In this document: in pieces, positions 1 to 11,930 of the stretch
Layout of the letters: the number at the start of each line of letters is the position of its first letter
Numbering within the stretch: position 1 is the stretch's first letter
DNA from: Halomonas sp. H10-9-1
GTDB lineage: Bacteria > Pseudomonadota > Gammaproteobacteria > Pseudomonadales > Halomonadaceae
Assembly: GCF_040147005.1 (NCBI RefSeq)
Contig: NZ_JAMSHO010000001.1
Location: 496,001 to 560,000, forward strand
DNA length: 64,000 bases
Direction of reading: 5' to 3'
The notes under the pieces: generated by a model
Told to the model about the DNA's origin: nothing
What the model saw: the letters and a program-made list of their open reading frames with translations, nothing else
The model's database searches: none
Program-made: the position numbers and the translations under genes

Positions 1-833
1 CTCGCCAGGGTCACGAGCGTGCGCTGGAGGGCATCCGCGAGCGTCTGCAGGAGTCGCGCATGCAGGTCCAGGCGCTGCGTCTCAAGGCCGAGGGCCAGGA
101 TGAACAGCTGCGGGAGCTGGGCCACGACGAGCAGGCCCTGGGAGAGTCGCTCGACCCCAACGCCACCGAGTCGGCCTGGCAGACCCGCCTCGAGAAGCTC
201 GGCGAGCGTATCCGCCGCCTGGGTGCCATCAACCTGGCGGCCATCGAGGAGTACGACCAACAGGCCGAGCGCCGTGACTACCTGGAGGCCCAGCACGCCG
301 AGCTGAGCGAGGCGCTGGAGACACTCGATCGGGCGATTCGCCGCATCGACCAGGAAACCCGCAGTCGATTCCGGGACACCTTCGAGCGAGTCAATACGGG
401 TCTGCAGGCACTTTTTCCGCGAGTCTTCGGTGGTGGAACCGCGTGGTTGACGCTGACCGGCGACGATTTGCTGGAGACCGGGGTCGCCATCATGGCGCGA
501 CCGCCGGGCAAGAAGAACAGCACCATTCATCTGCTGTCGGGGGGCGAAAAGGCGCTGACAGCCCTGTCGCTGGTATTCGCCATCTTCCAGCTCAACCCGG
601 CACCCTTCTGCATGCTCGACGAGGTGGACGCTCCTCTGGATGATGCCAATGTGGGACGCTACGCCAGGCTGGTGAAGGAGATGTCCGAGAGCGTTCAGTT
701 CATCTACATCACCCACAACAAGATCGCCATGGAAGCGGGCGAGAGGTTGATGGGGGTGACGATGCAGGAGCCGGGTGTCTCGCGGCTGGTGGCGGTGGAT
801 GTCGAAGAGGCCGCGGCACTCGCCGAGGCCTGA
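1..833 (+). CDS. smc: Chromosome segregation ATPase SMC, C-terminal part (5' end outside window)
   Basis: This is the 3' end of the SMC gene; the reading frame is already open at base 3. SMC dimers load with ScpA and ScpB onto DNA and compact newly replicated origins. The visible part covers the end of the second coiled coil (charged, Arg/Glu-rich, to about base 340) and the C-terminal ATPase lobe. The ABC signature [13 protein letters not shown] (from about base 532) and the Walker B/D-loop stretch [13 protein letters not shown] (from about 610) are intact, followed by the YITHNK switch region. The partners scpA and scpB lie about 47 kb downstream. The gene precedes zipA, the usual order in this group of gammaproteobacteria. 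Only truncation by the window edge is odd. Confidence 0.95.
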   Translation, partial: RQGHERALEGIRERLQESRMQVQALRLKAEGQDEQLRELGHDEQALGESLDPNATESAWQTRLEKLGERIRRLGAINLAAIEEYDQQAERRDYLEAQHAELSEALETLDRAIRRIDQETRSRFRDTFERVNTGLQALFPRVFGGGTAWLTLTGDDLLETGVAIMARPPGKKNSTIHLLSGGEKALTALSLVFAIFQLNPAPFCMLDEVDAPLDDANVGRYARLVKEMSESVQFIYITHNKIAMEAGERLMGVTMQEPGVSRLVAVDVEEAAALAEA

Positions 834-1058
834 ACGCTTGAATGAAAGCCCGAAAAGGGGTAACAAGGAAGCATCACATGTTGCAATGCATGGAAGCAGG
901 GGGATCATCGAAGGGCGATTGCGAAGGGCAGGTTCGGCTTGGCGTGGAAAATCGCCGATGCTTGACAAATAAAAACAGTGGCCCTTTTTTCGGCAATCGC
1001 GCTATGCTGGTGACGGACAACCATCTGGCATGGCGCCCTAGCGAAAGGCTGACGACCC

Positions 1059-2540
1059 ATGGAACTTAGAGAGTGGCTGATCATCCTGGGGTTGGCGCTG
1101 GTGACCCTCATCGTGGTGGATGGAGTGCGTCGCCTGCAGCGTCAACGACGTATTCCCCGCCTCGATGAGGTGGCGGAAGACGCCCACGGCACCGACCCCG
1201 ACGAAGAGGCCCGCAAGGCCGAAATCAACTGGGAACTGCCCAACGGAGGGGCGCGAGTCGTCAGGCCCGCCGATTACAGCCGTGTGCAACCCAAACCCAA
1301 GCTCGAGCGCCAGGAGCATCCTGGTCCATCGCGTGTGCTTTCCAGCTGGAAGTCTTCCGCCCCCCGGCAGGAGGTGCATGAGGCGGTAGCCGCCGAGCCG
1401 CTGGCGGCTCGGGTTGCCGCCGATACCGATGCAGCCCCCATGCCGTCGGCCGACAGGTCGGAAGTGGCGGCGTCACATGACGCTGTGCGCGGCGCGGCCA
1501 AGAGCGAGCCCGTGGCGGACGTACGGCAGCATGATGACAGCGAGACGGAAGCGCGTCGCGAGCCGACCCTGGCCGGCCTCGACGAGAGCGTGCCGCCCGT
1601 CGCCGCATCCGCGGAGCCGGCGGTCGATAACGGCGCCGAGCCACTGGCCGCCGATCCCCGGGATCACGAGGATGTCGACGACGACGAGCGCTACCGCCTG
1701 GTCGACTTCGATGGTGTCGGTGACTCCCTGAAGAGCGGCTCGAAGCGCATGGGCGCCTCGGTCCAGCGCTTCGGGGCTTCGCTGCAGAAGAGCCTGGCCG
1801 AGCGGCGTGAACATAAGCGCCTGGAGAAGGCGCGTCGCGAGGAAGAGAAGGCGCGCCGGGCGGCCGAGGAGGCAGAGCGTCGGCGGCAGGCCGACGTCGC
1901 CATCAACGAGCACGACGGCGATCCGCTCTTCGCGCCCTCTCGCCCGGCGTCCGCCGAGGCCAACGCGACGCAGGCCCCCGAGGAGGCCGTCCTGGAGGCG
2001 TCCCGTCACAGCGACAAGGTGCGCGTCCATCCGGTGCTCGAGAAGGCGCTGCGGCATGACGTGAGCGCGGAGCATGCCCGCCTGACCCTCAGCGAGGCCG
2101 AGGAGATCATCGTCATCTCGGTGATGGCCCGGGATGACGAGGGCTTCTCCGGCACGGCTCTGCTCGATCTGATGCTGGCCTGTGGCCTGCGCTATGACCG
2201 CGAAATGGGCGTCTTCCACCGCTTCGAGACCGAAGATCCCGAGAGCCGTCTGCAGTTCTCCATGGTCAATGGGGTCAAGCCCGGGACCTTCCCCATCGAG
2301 GCGATCGATGATTTCCGCACGCCGGGGATCACCCTGCTGATGCCGCTGCCGGGCGCCGAGGACTGCGCTGCCGCCTTCGAGGCGATGGTCGAGACCGCCA
2401 TGGTCATCGTGCGGCATATGGGTGGTGAGCTGAAGGACGAGCACCAGAGCGTGATGACCGCCCAGACGGTCGAGTTCGCCCGCCAGCGCGTGCAGGAGTT
2501 CGTGCGCCGCAATCGGCTGCATCGCTACCAGGTGAACTGA
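1059..2540 (+). CDS. zipA: Cell division protein ZipA
   Basis: ZipA anchors FtsZ filaments to the inner membrane at the division septum. The 493-residue product has an N-terminal membrane anchor (about residues 5-22, WLIILGLALVTLIVV), a basic patch right after it, a very long charged linker rich in Ala, Glu and Pro (about 30-335) with a highly charged Arg/Glu helix near 245-285, and the C-terminal FtsZ-binding domain (about 340-490, with LMLACGLRYD and ITLLMPLP). E. coli ZipA is about 330 residues, so the extra length is in the linker. It sits between smc and ligA, as in relatives. The ATG start follows a 225-bp gap. A strong hairpin 25 bp after the stop separates it from ligA. Confidence 0.93.
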   Translation: MELREWLIILGLALVTLIVVDGVRRLQRQRRIPRLDEVAEDAHGTDPDEEARKAEINWELPNGGARVVRPADYSRVQPKPKLERQEHPGPSRVLSSWKSSAPRQEVHEAVAAEPLAARVAADTDAAPMPSADRSEVAASHDAVRGAAKSEPVADVRQHDDSETEARREPTLAGLDESVPPVAASAEPAVDNGAEPLAADPRDHEDVDDDERYRLVDFDGVGDSLKSGSKRMGASVQRFGASLQKSLAERREHKRLEKARREEEKARRAAEEAERRRQADVAINEHDGDPLFAPSRPASAEANATQAPEEAVLEASRHSDKVRVHPVLEKALRHDVSAEHARLTLSEAEEIIVISVMARDDEGFSGTALLDLMLACGLRYDREMGVFHRFETEDPESRLQFSMVNGVKPGTFPIEAIDDFRTPGITLLMPLPGAEDCAAAFEAMVETAMVIVRHMGGELKDEHQSVMTAQTVEFARQRVQEFVRRNRLHRYQVN

Positions 2541-2564
2541 TAGCTATAAGCTATAAGCTGGAAG

Positions 2565-2597
2565 ATAACCCCCGTGGGGCAACCTCACGGGGGTTAT
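2565..2597 (+). terminator. Hairpin terminator between zipA and ligA
   Basis: A perfect 12-bp stem (ATAACCCCCGTG / CACGGGGGTTAT) with a 9-nt loop follows zipA and is followed by TCATTTAA. The U tract is weak, so partial read-through into ligA is possible. Confidence 0.7.
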
Positions 2598-2618
2598 TCA
2601 TTTAACAGAGACCTCTGA

Positions 2619-5843
<3,225 letters not shown>

Positions 5844-5845
5844 CG

Positions 5846-5875
5846 CCTCCCCCGTGGGTCTGACCCGAGGGGGCC
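5846..5875. terminator. Possible shared hairpin between convergent yheU and mnmC
   Basis: An inverted repeat (CCTCCCCC...GGGGG with an inner GGGTC/GACCC stem) lies in the 50-bp gap between the two convergent genes. No clear T tract follows on either strand, so termination is only inferred. Confidence 0.4.
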
Positions 5876-5893
5876 TACTGGTCACTCCGAAGG

Positions 5894-7909
5894 TCAGTTT
5901 CCTCTGATCAGGTCGCGGATCAGCCGCCGCCCGGGATGCAGGTGGTCCACCAAGGGCTGCTCCAGGGGTAGCGGCTCGTCGCAGATGCGTGAGGCGAGCA
6001 GCTCGGCGCACAGCGGGGCGCTGGCCATGCCGCGTGAGCCGTGGGCGGTGCTGATCCAGAGGCCCGCATGGTGGCGTCCGGGCTTCTCGGGGATGCGCGA
6101 CGCGTCCTTGGCGAGTACCGCGTAGTCTTCACGCCAGGCGTCGGCGTCGGGTAGCGGACCACAGTAGGGTGTCTTGTCGGGGCTGGCCGCCCGCACGCCG
6201 ACCAGCGCGGTGAGCTGCTCGGGGGAGAGGTCGGCGCCGGCGTCGCGCAGGGCGGCGACGAAGTGGGGCAGGCCGCGTTCCAGCTCCTTCACGTTGGCCT
6301 GGTGATCGGCATCCCGTGGGGTCCTGTCGCTATCGCCGGGGCCGAAGGTGGCGCCGAAGTTGAGCATGCCGTCTGCCGCCGGGGGTACATAGCCGCCGGC
6401 GCAGACCACGCGGCCCAGCTCGGGAGCGCCTGGGGGGAGCCTGAGCTGGCTGAGCTGGCCGCGAACCGGTTGCAGCGGCAGCGAGGCGCTCTGGGCGAAG
6501 GCCACGGATTCCATGGCGCCGGCGATGATGACCTGATCGGCCACGATGGCCTCGCCGTCGCGCATCTCCAGCATCCAGCCGTCATCCTGGCGGCGCAGTG
6601 TCGCTACCTCTCCACGGTGGAAGGTAATGCCTGGTGTTTCGGCCAGGCGCACGCAGAGTTCCATGGGCCTGACCCAGGCGGCGTCGGGATAGTCCAGTGC
6701 CGGTGAGTCGATCCTGGCGCCGGCGACGGCGCTGGCCGCCTCGGCATCCAGCCCCCGTACCACGCTCTCGGGCAGGGGGTGGTTGGCCAGGAAGCGCGCC
6801 TGGCGCGACTGCTCCCTCTCGCTGCTGGCCAGTTGCAGCACACCCGTCGCCCGCCACAGCTCCCGCCGCGGGTCGACCCATGCCAGCCAGCGGCGGCTGT
6901 GCAGGAAACCGGCCAGGTAGGTCCGGCTCTGCCGGTTGGTGTCGGCGGCGAGCTTGACGTAGAGGGCGCCCTGCAGGTGGGTGGTCCCGAGTTCGGCACG
7001 CGCGAAGCGGTCGATCAAGGTAACGGCGATACCGCGCCGGGCCAGGGCGGCGGCGGCGCTGGCACCGGCGATGCCGGCACCGATGACCGTGACATGGCGT
7101 GGTGGACGAGGCGCCGGCGGGGTGAGCCAGGGGGTCTGTCGCCGGCGCACATCGCTGGGTGGCGCGGCGATCTCGCCACATAGCATCTCGCGCTTGCGTC
7201 CGAAGCCCGGGGCCTTGCGCCAGGTGAAACCGGCCGCCGCGAGGCCGCGCTTGACCACGCCAGCGCAGCTGAAAGTGGCGAAGGTAGCACCCGGTCGTGA
7301 GCGGGCCGCCATGGCGTCGAAGAGTTCGGGCCGCCACATCTCGGGGTTCTTCGCGGGCGCGAAGCCGTCCAGGAACCAGGCGTCGACCCGGCCGTCGAGC
7401 AGCGCCAGGCGTTCGGTGGCGTCGCCCAGGTGCAGGTCGAGGGTGACCCGCGCGTCGAGCCATAGCCGATGCACGCCGGCCACCGGCTCGGGCCATTGCG
7501 CCACGAGCGACTCGCTGCGCTCGGCCAGGTCGGGCCAGGCGGCCAGTGCCCGGGCCAGGTCCTCGCGGCTGAGCGGAAACTTCTCGGTCGAGACCAGGTG
7601 CAGCCGGGCCCCCGGTGCGGCATGGGCGTCGAAGCAGGCCCAGGCGCAGAGCATATTGAGTCCGGTGCCGAAGCCAGTCTCGCCGACCACGAAGGGGCGT
7701 GGCTCCCGCCACTCCCGGAAGCGTTCCGCCAGGCGATTGCCGGTGACGAAGACGTGTTCGGTCTCGGCGCGACCGTCATGCCGGGAGAAATAGACGTCGT
7801 CGAAGGCGGGGGAGTGGGGAGCGGTCTCGCCGCTGGCAGCGTGGCGCCAATCGAGGCGGGCGGTGTCCAGGGCGGCGAGGGGCGGCAGGCCATCGGGGGC
7901 GGCGGTCAA
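5894..7909 (-). CDS. mnmC: Bifunctional tRNA 5-methylaminomethyl-2-thiouridine biosynthesis protein MnmC
   Basis: MnmC performs the last steps of the wobble modification mnm5s2U34 in tRNAs for Lys, Glu and Gln. The C-terminal FAD domain removes carboxymethyl from cmnm5U and the N-terminal domain methylates the product. In this 671-residue protein the N-terminal methyltransferase has the SAM motif GETGFGTG (residues 76-83) and the DAWFLDGFAPAKNPEMW signature. The FAD-binding motif VIGAGIAGASAAAALARRG begins near residue 273. The oxidoreductase part ends with the GSRGMASAPL motif. Length matches the two-domain family. It points away from a DnaA-box-like inverted repeat about 95 bp upstream of its start. 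It converges on yheU. Confidence 0.94.
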   Translation of the reverse strand: MTAAPDGLPPLAALDTARLDWRHAASGETAPHSPAFDDVYFSRHDGRAETEHVFVTGNRLAERFREWREPRPFVVGETGFGTGLNMLCAWACFDAHAAPGARLHLVSTEKFPLSREDLARALAAWPDLAERSESLVAQWPEPVAGVHRLWLDARVTLDLHLGDATERLALLDGRVDAWFLDGFAPAKNPEMWRPELFDAMAARSRPGATFATFSCAGVVKRGLAAAGFTWRKAPGFGRKREMLCGEIAAPPSDVRRRQTPWLTPPAPRPPRHVTVIGAGIAGASAAAALARRGIAVTLIDRFARAELGTTHLQGALYVKLAADTNRQSRTYLAGFLHSRRWLAWVDPRRELWRATGVLQLASSEREQSRQARFLANHPLPESVVRGLDAEAASAVAGARIDSPALDYPDAAWVRPMELCVRLAETPGITFHRGEVATLRRQDDGWMLEMRDGEAIVADQVIIAGAMESVAFAQSASLPLQPVRGQLSQLRLPPGAPELGRVVCAGGYVPPAADGMLNFGATFGPGDSDRTPRDADHQANVKELERGLPHFVAALRDAGADLSPEQLTALVGVRAASPDKTPYCGPLPDADAWREDYAVLAKDASRIPEKPGRHHAGLWISTAHGSRGMASAPLCAELLASRICDEPLPLEQPLVDHLHPGRRLIRDLIRGN

Positions 7910-8002
7910 GGGGAGCTCCGGAAGCGTTCAAAATTTGATCGATCGCGCCGCGGGGCCGGGGCCAGGGGGCTGGCGGCAGGCATCCGCGGCGTTTCAACAG
8001 TG

Positions 8003-8039
8003 TTATCCACAGCCTCTGTGCAAAACCGGCTGTTGATAA
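8003..8039. promoter_or_regulatory. Inverted repeat made of two DnaA-box-like sequences
   Basis: A consensus DnaA box (TTATCCACA, 8003-8011) and a one-mismatch box in opposite orientation (TGTTGATAA, 8031-8039) form the ends of a 12-bp inverted repeat (TTATCCACAGCC / GGCTGTTGATAA, 11 of 12 pairs) with a 13-nt loop. It lies between yciI and mnmC, both transcribed leftwards. It could bind DnaA, act as a terminator for yciI, or both. No dnaA, dnaN or mnmG gene is near, so it is not taken as an origin. Confidence 0.5.
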
Positions 8040-8049
8040 GCCGGGCTGT

Positions 8050-8349
8050 TCAGGGGAGGGCCTTCTTGAAGGGCTTCACCGTGGCCCCGGCGTAGACGCC
8101 GGCGATCATGTAGGGGTCGGCCTCTGCCCAGGCCTGGGCCGCCTTGAGGCTGTCGAATTCTGCGACTACCAGGCTACCGGAAAAGCCAGCCTCGCCCGGG
8201 TCCTCGCTGTCGATCGCCGGGTGGGGGCCGGCGAGTACCAGGCGCCCCTCGTCGCGTAGCGCCTCGAGGCGTGCCAGGTGGTCGGGGCGGGCGGCCAGGC
8301 GGCGTTCCAGGCTGTTGTTCACATCCTCGCTGATGATGGCGTAGAGCAT
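8050..8349 (-). CDS. yciI: YciI family protein
   Basis: A 99-residue protein of the YciI-like family, small ferredoxin-like fold dimers of uncertain role. Visible features are the start [17 protein letters not shown], the conserved [17 protein letters not shown] segment and the C-terminal [21 protein letters not shown] with the family Asp-Pro-Tyr. A longer in-frame extension exists but is ignored because it overlaps the rnm coding region and because the family begins at this ATG. It is divergent from rnm with about 108 bp between them, which should hold both promoters. Next to rnm and yciO, as in related genomes. Confidence 0.88.
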   Translation of the reverse strand: MLYAIISEDVNNSLERRLAARPDHLARLEALRDEGRLVLAGPHPAIDSEDPGEAGFSGSLVVAEFDSLKAAQAWAEADPYMIAGVYAGATVKPFKKALP

Positions 8350-8457
8350 GGGGTGGCTTTCTCCTGTGGAGGGCTGGGTCGGGGCGGGCGCCATTGACCG
8401 GCATCGGCCAGGCGCGCACCATGGTAGGCCATTCTGACAAAGTCGCCGGTCGGCGTC

Positions 8458-9363
8458 ATGCCAATGCCTCCACTTCCCGTTCGCTTCGAGGGCGACCCTG
8501 AGCCCCTCCGCATCGATCTGCATATGCACTCCACCGCCTCGGATGGTGCCCTGCCGCCCGCGGAGGTCGTGGCCCTTTGCGCCGCGCGCGGCCTGACCCA
8601 TATGGCGCTGACCGACCACGACACCCTGGAGGGGGTGGCGGAGGCGGCGGCCGCCGCCAGGCGCGAGGGACTTGTCCTGATCGCTGGCACCGAACTCTCT
8701 ACCCAGTGGCGCGGCATCGGCATCCATGTGGTGGGGCTGCTGCCCGACGGCGCCCGGGGCCCGCTGGTCGAGGGGCTGGCGGCCCAGGCCGAGGCCCGCG
8801 AGAAGCGCGCCTGGACCATCGCCTCCCGCATGGAAAAGATCGGCCTCGCCGATGCCCTGGCCAGGGCCCGGGAGCAGGCCGGCAGCGAACGCCCCCTGGG
8901 CCGCCCCGACTTCGCCCGGGCGCTGGTCGCGGCGGGGCTGGTCCCCGATGTGGCGACCGCCTTCAAGAAGTATCTGGGCGACGGCAAGCCCGGTGACGTC
9001 AAGGCGCTGTGGCCGGAGATCGGCGAGGCGGTGGGCTGGATTGTCGATGCCGGGGGCGTGGCAGTGCTCGCCCATCCCCTTCGCTATTCCCTGACGCGAC
9101 GCAAGCGTGGGCTGCTACTCGACGACTTCACCGCCGCCGGCGGCCAGGCCGCCGAGCTGGTCAGCGGCTTCCAGAATGCCGACGTGACACGTGACCTGGC
9201 GCGCCAGCTCCAGGAGCGTGATCTCTACGCCTCCCTGGGCAGCGACTTCCACTTTCCCGGTGGCCACCTGGCGCCGGGCAGCATGAGCCCCGTGCCTCGT
9301 ACCGCCACGCCGCCGGTATGGACCCACCCGCGGCTGGCGCCGCGACTCACCTCAGGAGCGTGA
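8458..9363 (+). CDS. rnm: PHP-domain 5'-3' exoribonuclease / 3',5'-nucleoside bisphosphate phosphatase (RNase AM, YciV/TrpH family)
   Basis: A 301-residue PHP phosphoesterase. In E. coli the homologue (YciV, RNase AM) matures the 5' ends of rRNAs and degrades short RNAs and nucleoside 3',5'-bisphosphates. The metal-binding PHP motifs are visible: [11 protein letters not shown] (His22, His24), [24 protein letters not shown] and the final GSDFHFPG. Length fits the family. It is followed by yciO with only a 2-bp gap (stop 9363, ATG 9366), so the two form an operon, the order known around trp genes in enterobacteria. The first two codons ATG-CCA-ATG give two near-equivalent starts. Confidence 0.88.
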   Translation: MPMPPLPVRFEGDPEPLRIDLHMHSTASDGALPPAEVVALCAARGLTHMALTDHDTLEGVAEAAAAARREGLVLIAGTELSTQWRGIGIHVVGLLPDGARGPLVEGLAAQAEAREKRAWTIASRMEKIGLADALARAREQAGSERPLGRPDFARALVAAGLVPDVATAFKKYLGDGKPGDVKALWPEIGEAVGWIVDAGGVAVLAHPLRYSLTRRKRGLLLDDFTAAGGQAAELVSGFQNADVTRDLARQLQERDLYASLGSDFHFPGGHLAPGSMSPVPRTATPPVWTHPRLAPRLTSGA

Positions 9364-9365
9364 CC

Positions 9366-9989
9366 ATGAGCCAGTTCTTCCAGATTCACCCCGAGAACCC
9401 GCAGAAGCGCCTGATCGACCAGGCCATCGGGATCATTCGTGCGGGTGGCGTGGTGGCCTACCCCACCGACTCCGGCTACGCCCTGGGTTGTTCCCTGGGC
9501 GAGAAGAAGGCGATCGACAAGATCAAGAGGCTGCGCTCTCTGGATGACAAGCACAACTTCACCCTGGTGTGTTCCGACCTCTCGGAGATCGGCACCTACG
9601 CCAAGGTGGACAATGCCGTCTTCCGCCTGCTCAAGGCCCACACCCCCGGGGCCTACACCTTCATCCTCAACGCCACCACCGAGGTGCCGCGGCTACTGCT
9701 GCATCCCAAGCGGCGCTCCATCGGCGTGCGCGTACCCGATCACGCCATCACCCATGCCCTGCTGGCGGCCCTCGGTGAGCCGCTGATGAGCGTGACCCTG
9801 ATTCCGGTGGATGAGGAGCTGCCGATGACCGATGCCGAGGAGATCCGCGAGCGCTTCGGAGCCCACCTCGACCTGATCATCGATGGCGGCGCCTGCCACC
9901 TCGAGCCCACCAGCGTGGTGGACCTGCGTGAGCTGCCGCCGGTGATCCTGCGCGAGGGCCGCGGCGACGTCGCTCCCTTCCGCGAGTAG
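9366..9989 (+). CDS. yciO: YciO/YrdC-domain protein (L-threonylcarbamoyladenylate synthase family)
   Basis: A 207-residue Sua5/YciO/YrdC-fold protein. The family makes threonylcarbamoyl-AMP for the t6A37 tRNA modification, but the YciO branch has weaker or unclear activity. Conserved features include GGVVAYPTDSGYALGC near residues 30-45, KxIxRLR (KIKRLRSLDDKHNF), the PGAYTFIL segment and the IGVRVPDH motif. I choose the ATG at 9366 over an upstream in-frame start at 9318 because it has a GGAG Shine-Dalgarno sequence and fits the family's MSQFF start. Operon with rnm. Confidence 0.85.
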   Translation: MSQFFQIHPENPQKRLIDQAIGIIRAGGVVAYPTDSGYALGCSLGEKKAIDKIKRLRSLDDKHNFTLVCSDLSEIGTYAKVDNAVFRLLKAHTPGAYTFILNATTEVPRLLLHPKRRSIGVRVPDHAITHALLAALGEPLMSVTLIPVDEELPMTDAEEIRERFGAHLDLIIDGGACHLEPTSVVDLRELPPVILREGRGDVAPFRE

Positions 9990-10006
9990 CCCTCGCCCGA
10001 GAGCGG

Positions 10007-10927
10007 CTAGGCGTCGTTGCCCTTGCCGCCATGCTCTTCCCACCAGGCCTCCTGCTCTTCCTCGGAGAGCTGCGGGTCGGGGGTATCCTCATCCAGCCAG
10101 GTGCCGCACAGCAGGCAGTACTTGGCGCGCTGCTCGTGGCGGTCGTGGCCGCATCCCGGGCAGGCCTCGTCGGAGTAGCGATCGGCGCGAATCGAGCGAA
10201 TCACCTCGGCCGAGAAGACCCCGGTGGGCACGGCAATGATCGAGTAGCCGATCAGCATCACCAGCACCGAGATCGCCTGGCCCAGCGGGGTCACCGGCAC
10301 GATGTCGCCGAAGCCCACCGTGGTCAGGGTGACGATCGCCCAGTAGATCGCCGTGGGGATACTGGTGAAGCCGGCTTCGGCGGGCTCGATCAGGTAGACG
10401 ATCGAGGCGAAGATCGAGACCAGCATGAAGACGGTGAACAGGAACAGGAAGATCTGGTGGCTGCTGCGCTTCAGTGCCCCGATCAGCAGGCGTCCTTCGC
10501 CGACGAACTCCATCAGCCGCAGCACCCGGAAGATGCGCAGGGTGCGCAGCAGGCGCACCATCACCAGGGTCTGGGCCCCGGGCACGATCAGCGTCAGCCA
10601 GGTGGGCAGAATGGCGATCAGGTCGACCAGGCCGTAGAAACTCTTGAGGTACTGAAGCGGCCGCTCCAGGCAGTACAGGCGTGCCGCCAGTTCCACGGTG
10701 AAGGCGATGGTGAACCCCCACTCCAGCCAGAAGAACAGGGTGCCGTAGTCGGCCCGCAGGCTGCCGATGCTCTCCAGCATCACCACCAGCACGCTGGCCA
10801 GTATGGCCACGATCAGGGCGATATCGAAGCCCTTGGCCAGTGGGGTGTCGGACTCGAAGATGACCTGGAAGACCCGAGTGCGCAGGCCTTCGCCGGCGGC
10901 TTTGGGTGGGTGGTTCACGGGCGCCAT
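10007..10927 (-). CDS. Voltage-gated potassium channel family protein with C-terminal zinc ribbon
   Basis: A 306-residue inner-membrane ion channel with the six-helix voltage-gated layout. S1-S3 span about residues 30-110, the S4 sensor carries regularly spaced arginines (MVRLLRTLRIFRVLRLMEF, about 122-140), and the pore loop has the K+ filter TTVGFGD. After the last helix there is a short cytoplasmic tail with four cysteines (CPGCGHD...CLLCGTW) typical of a zinc ribbon, then an acidic end. The start lies inside the 3' end of the upstream CYTH gene (13-bp overlap), so the two are likely cotranscribed. The closest family is the bacterial Kch/KvAP-like ion transporters; the substrate is inferred from the filter only. 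Confidence 0.85.
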   Translation of the reverse strand: MAPVNHPPKAAGEGLRTRVFQVIFESDTPLAKGFDIALIVAILASVLVVMLESIGSLRADYGTLFFWLEWGFTIAFTVELAARLYCLERPLQYLKSFYGLVDLIAILPTWLTLIVPGAQTLVMVRLLRTLRIFRVLRLMEFVGEGRLLIGALKRSSHQIFLFLFTVFMLVSIFASIVYLIEPAEAGFTSIPTAIYWAIVTLTTVGFGDIVPVTPLGQAISVLVMLIGYSIIAVPTGVFSAEVIRSIRADRYSDEACPGCGHDRHEQRAKYCLLCGTWLDEDTPDPQLSEEEQEAWWEEHGGKGNDA

Positions 10928-11817
10928 CCTTGTGGAGAGGGGTGAGGGCTTCGGGCCAGGGGCGAGACGCCGTCGAGGCGCCGCGACAGGTGCAGCAGGC
11001 GGCGACCCAGGGGCGGCGTCAGCCAGGCGTCGTCGTCGAGGGCCGCCGCCACGGCGAGAGCGTCGTCACGCGCGTCAGCGTCGCCCTGGGAGGCCAGGTG
11101 CTGGAAGGCCTCACGCGCCGCTTCACGCCAGCCGCCAGCGCCGCTGTCGGCGTAGGCGTCCAGCGCCACCACGGCACGCTGCAGCCAGGCCGCGGGCGAG
11201 TCGGCGGCGGAGAGTTGCCACTCGCCGGCCAGCAGGGCACTGCCGCGAGCCGCCTTGCTGGTGTCCGAGGGGCGTAGTGCCACGCGCTCTGCCAGCGCCT
11301 CCGCCAGCGACCATAGCGCCGCCGGGTCGCCGGACTTGAGCTCCAGCTCCAGTTCGCGGATCGTCACGCGGCGCCCCCCCGCGGTGATCTCTCCCTCGTC
11401 CAGGGCCAGCTCGATACGCGCGCCCTGGTGTGTAAGCTCCCGGGTTTCGCGACGGAAGTCCGTGGTGAAGCGTGGCTCCAGCCGCTCCAGCACATCGCGG
11501 CCCAGCGCGGCCGGCACCAGCCCCGCAAGGCCGGCCAGGTCGAGCCCGGGACCCGGCACCTGCCACTCCCACTCGCCGCGCCGCGACAGGCCGCCGCCGC
11601 CGTCGCCGCGGGTCTTCAGCGTCTGCAGCAGCCGGTCATCGAGGCGGCGCAGGCGCAGCGCCATGCGCGCCGTTTCCAGCTCCCCAGTGGGGGTGTCGAA
11701 GTAGGTGTTGCCGAGGCAGGCGATCCCCGGCGTGACGTCGACGAGTAGGGGGTGGTGGCGCAGGGCGTCGGGGCCTTCGGGGCCCAGGGCGAGCTTCAAT
11801 TCGATCTCTTGACTCAT
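10915..11817 (-). CDS. CYTH domain protein, probable inorganic triphosphatase (YgiF-like)
   Basis: A 300-residue protein starting with the CYTH signature ExExK (Glu4, Glu6, Lys8 in EIELKLAL). The CYTH fold is a metal-dependent tunnel that hydrolyses triphosphate, tripolyphosphate or thiamine triphosphate. Further CYTH acidic/basic strands are visible (TYFDTP, MALRLRR, LKTRG, LALDEGEI, ELELELKSGD), and the C-terminal third is helical and CHAD-like but short. The E. coli relative YgiF is about 430 residues, so the C-terminal part is reduced. Divergent from the DUF47-pit operon, whose substrate (phosphate) makes a phosphate-metabolism neighbourhood plausible. Overlaps the downstream channel gene by 13 bp. 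Confidence 0.8.
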   Translation of the reverse strand: MSQEIELKLALGPEGPDALRHHPLLVDVTPGIACLGNTYFDTPTGELETARMALRLRRLDDRLLQTLKTRGDGGGGLSRRGEWEWQVPGPGLDLAGLAGLVPAALGRDVLERLEPRFTTDFRRETRELTHQGARIELALDEGEITAGGRRVTIRELELELKSGDPAALWSLAEALAERVALRPSDTSKAARGSALLAGEWQLSAADSPAAWLQRAVVALDAYADSGAGGWREAAREAFQHLASQGDADARDDALAVAAALDDDAWLTPPLGRRLLHLSRRLDGVSPLARSPHPSPQGWRP

Positions 11818-11868
11818 GCGTCGGCAGCCTCGATCAGGTGGGGAGTTTGCAAATCATATGAATAATTC

Positions 11869-11897
11869 ATGACGATGACGGCAGGGGTCACTATACT
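11869..11897 (+). promoter_or_regulatory. Predicted sigma-70 promoter for the DUF47-pit operon
   Basis: A -10 TATACT (11892-11897) with a weaker -35 ATGACG (11869-11874) at 17 bp, about 35 bp before the DUF47 start codon. Assigned by position and sequence only. Confidence 0.5.
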
Positions 11898-11930
11898 GTC
11901 GCCGCCATTTTCAAGGTTTCGAGATGCCCC

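Noticed and set aside
962..1008. Sigma-70 promoter for zipA using TTGACA at 962-967
   Set aside because: The -35 is perfect, but no acceptable -10 lies 16-18 bp downstream; the nearest TATGCT is about 35 bp away.
1473..2522. Long antisense ORF (about 350 codons) opposite zipA
   Set aside because: GC-rich codon bias opens antisense frames; the protein is low in complexity and matches no family, while zipA is well supported.
8003..8039. Replication origin
   Set aside because: Only two DnaA boxes, no AT-rich unwinding region and no dnaA, dnaN or mnmG gene nearby.
11845..11930. Pho box upstream of the DUF47-pit operon
   Set aside because: Only scattered GTCAT-like pieces were found, not two spaced CTGTCAT repeats.
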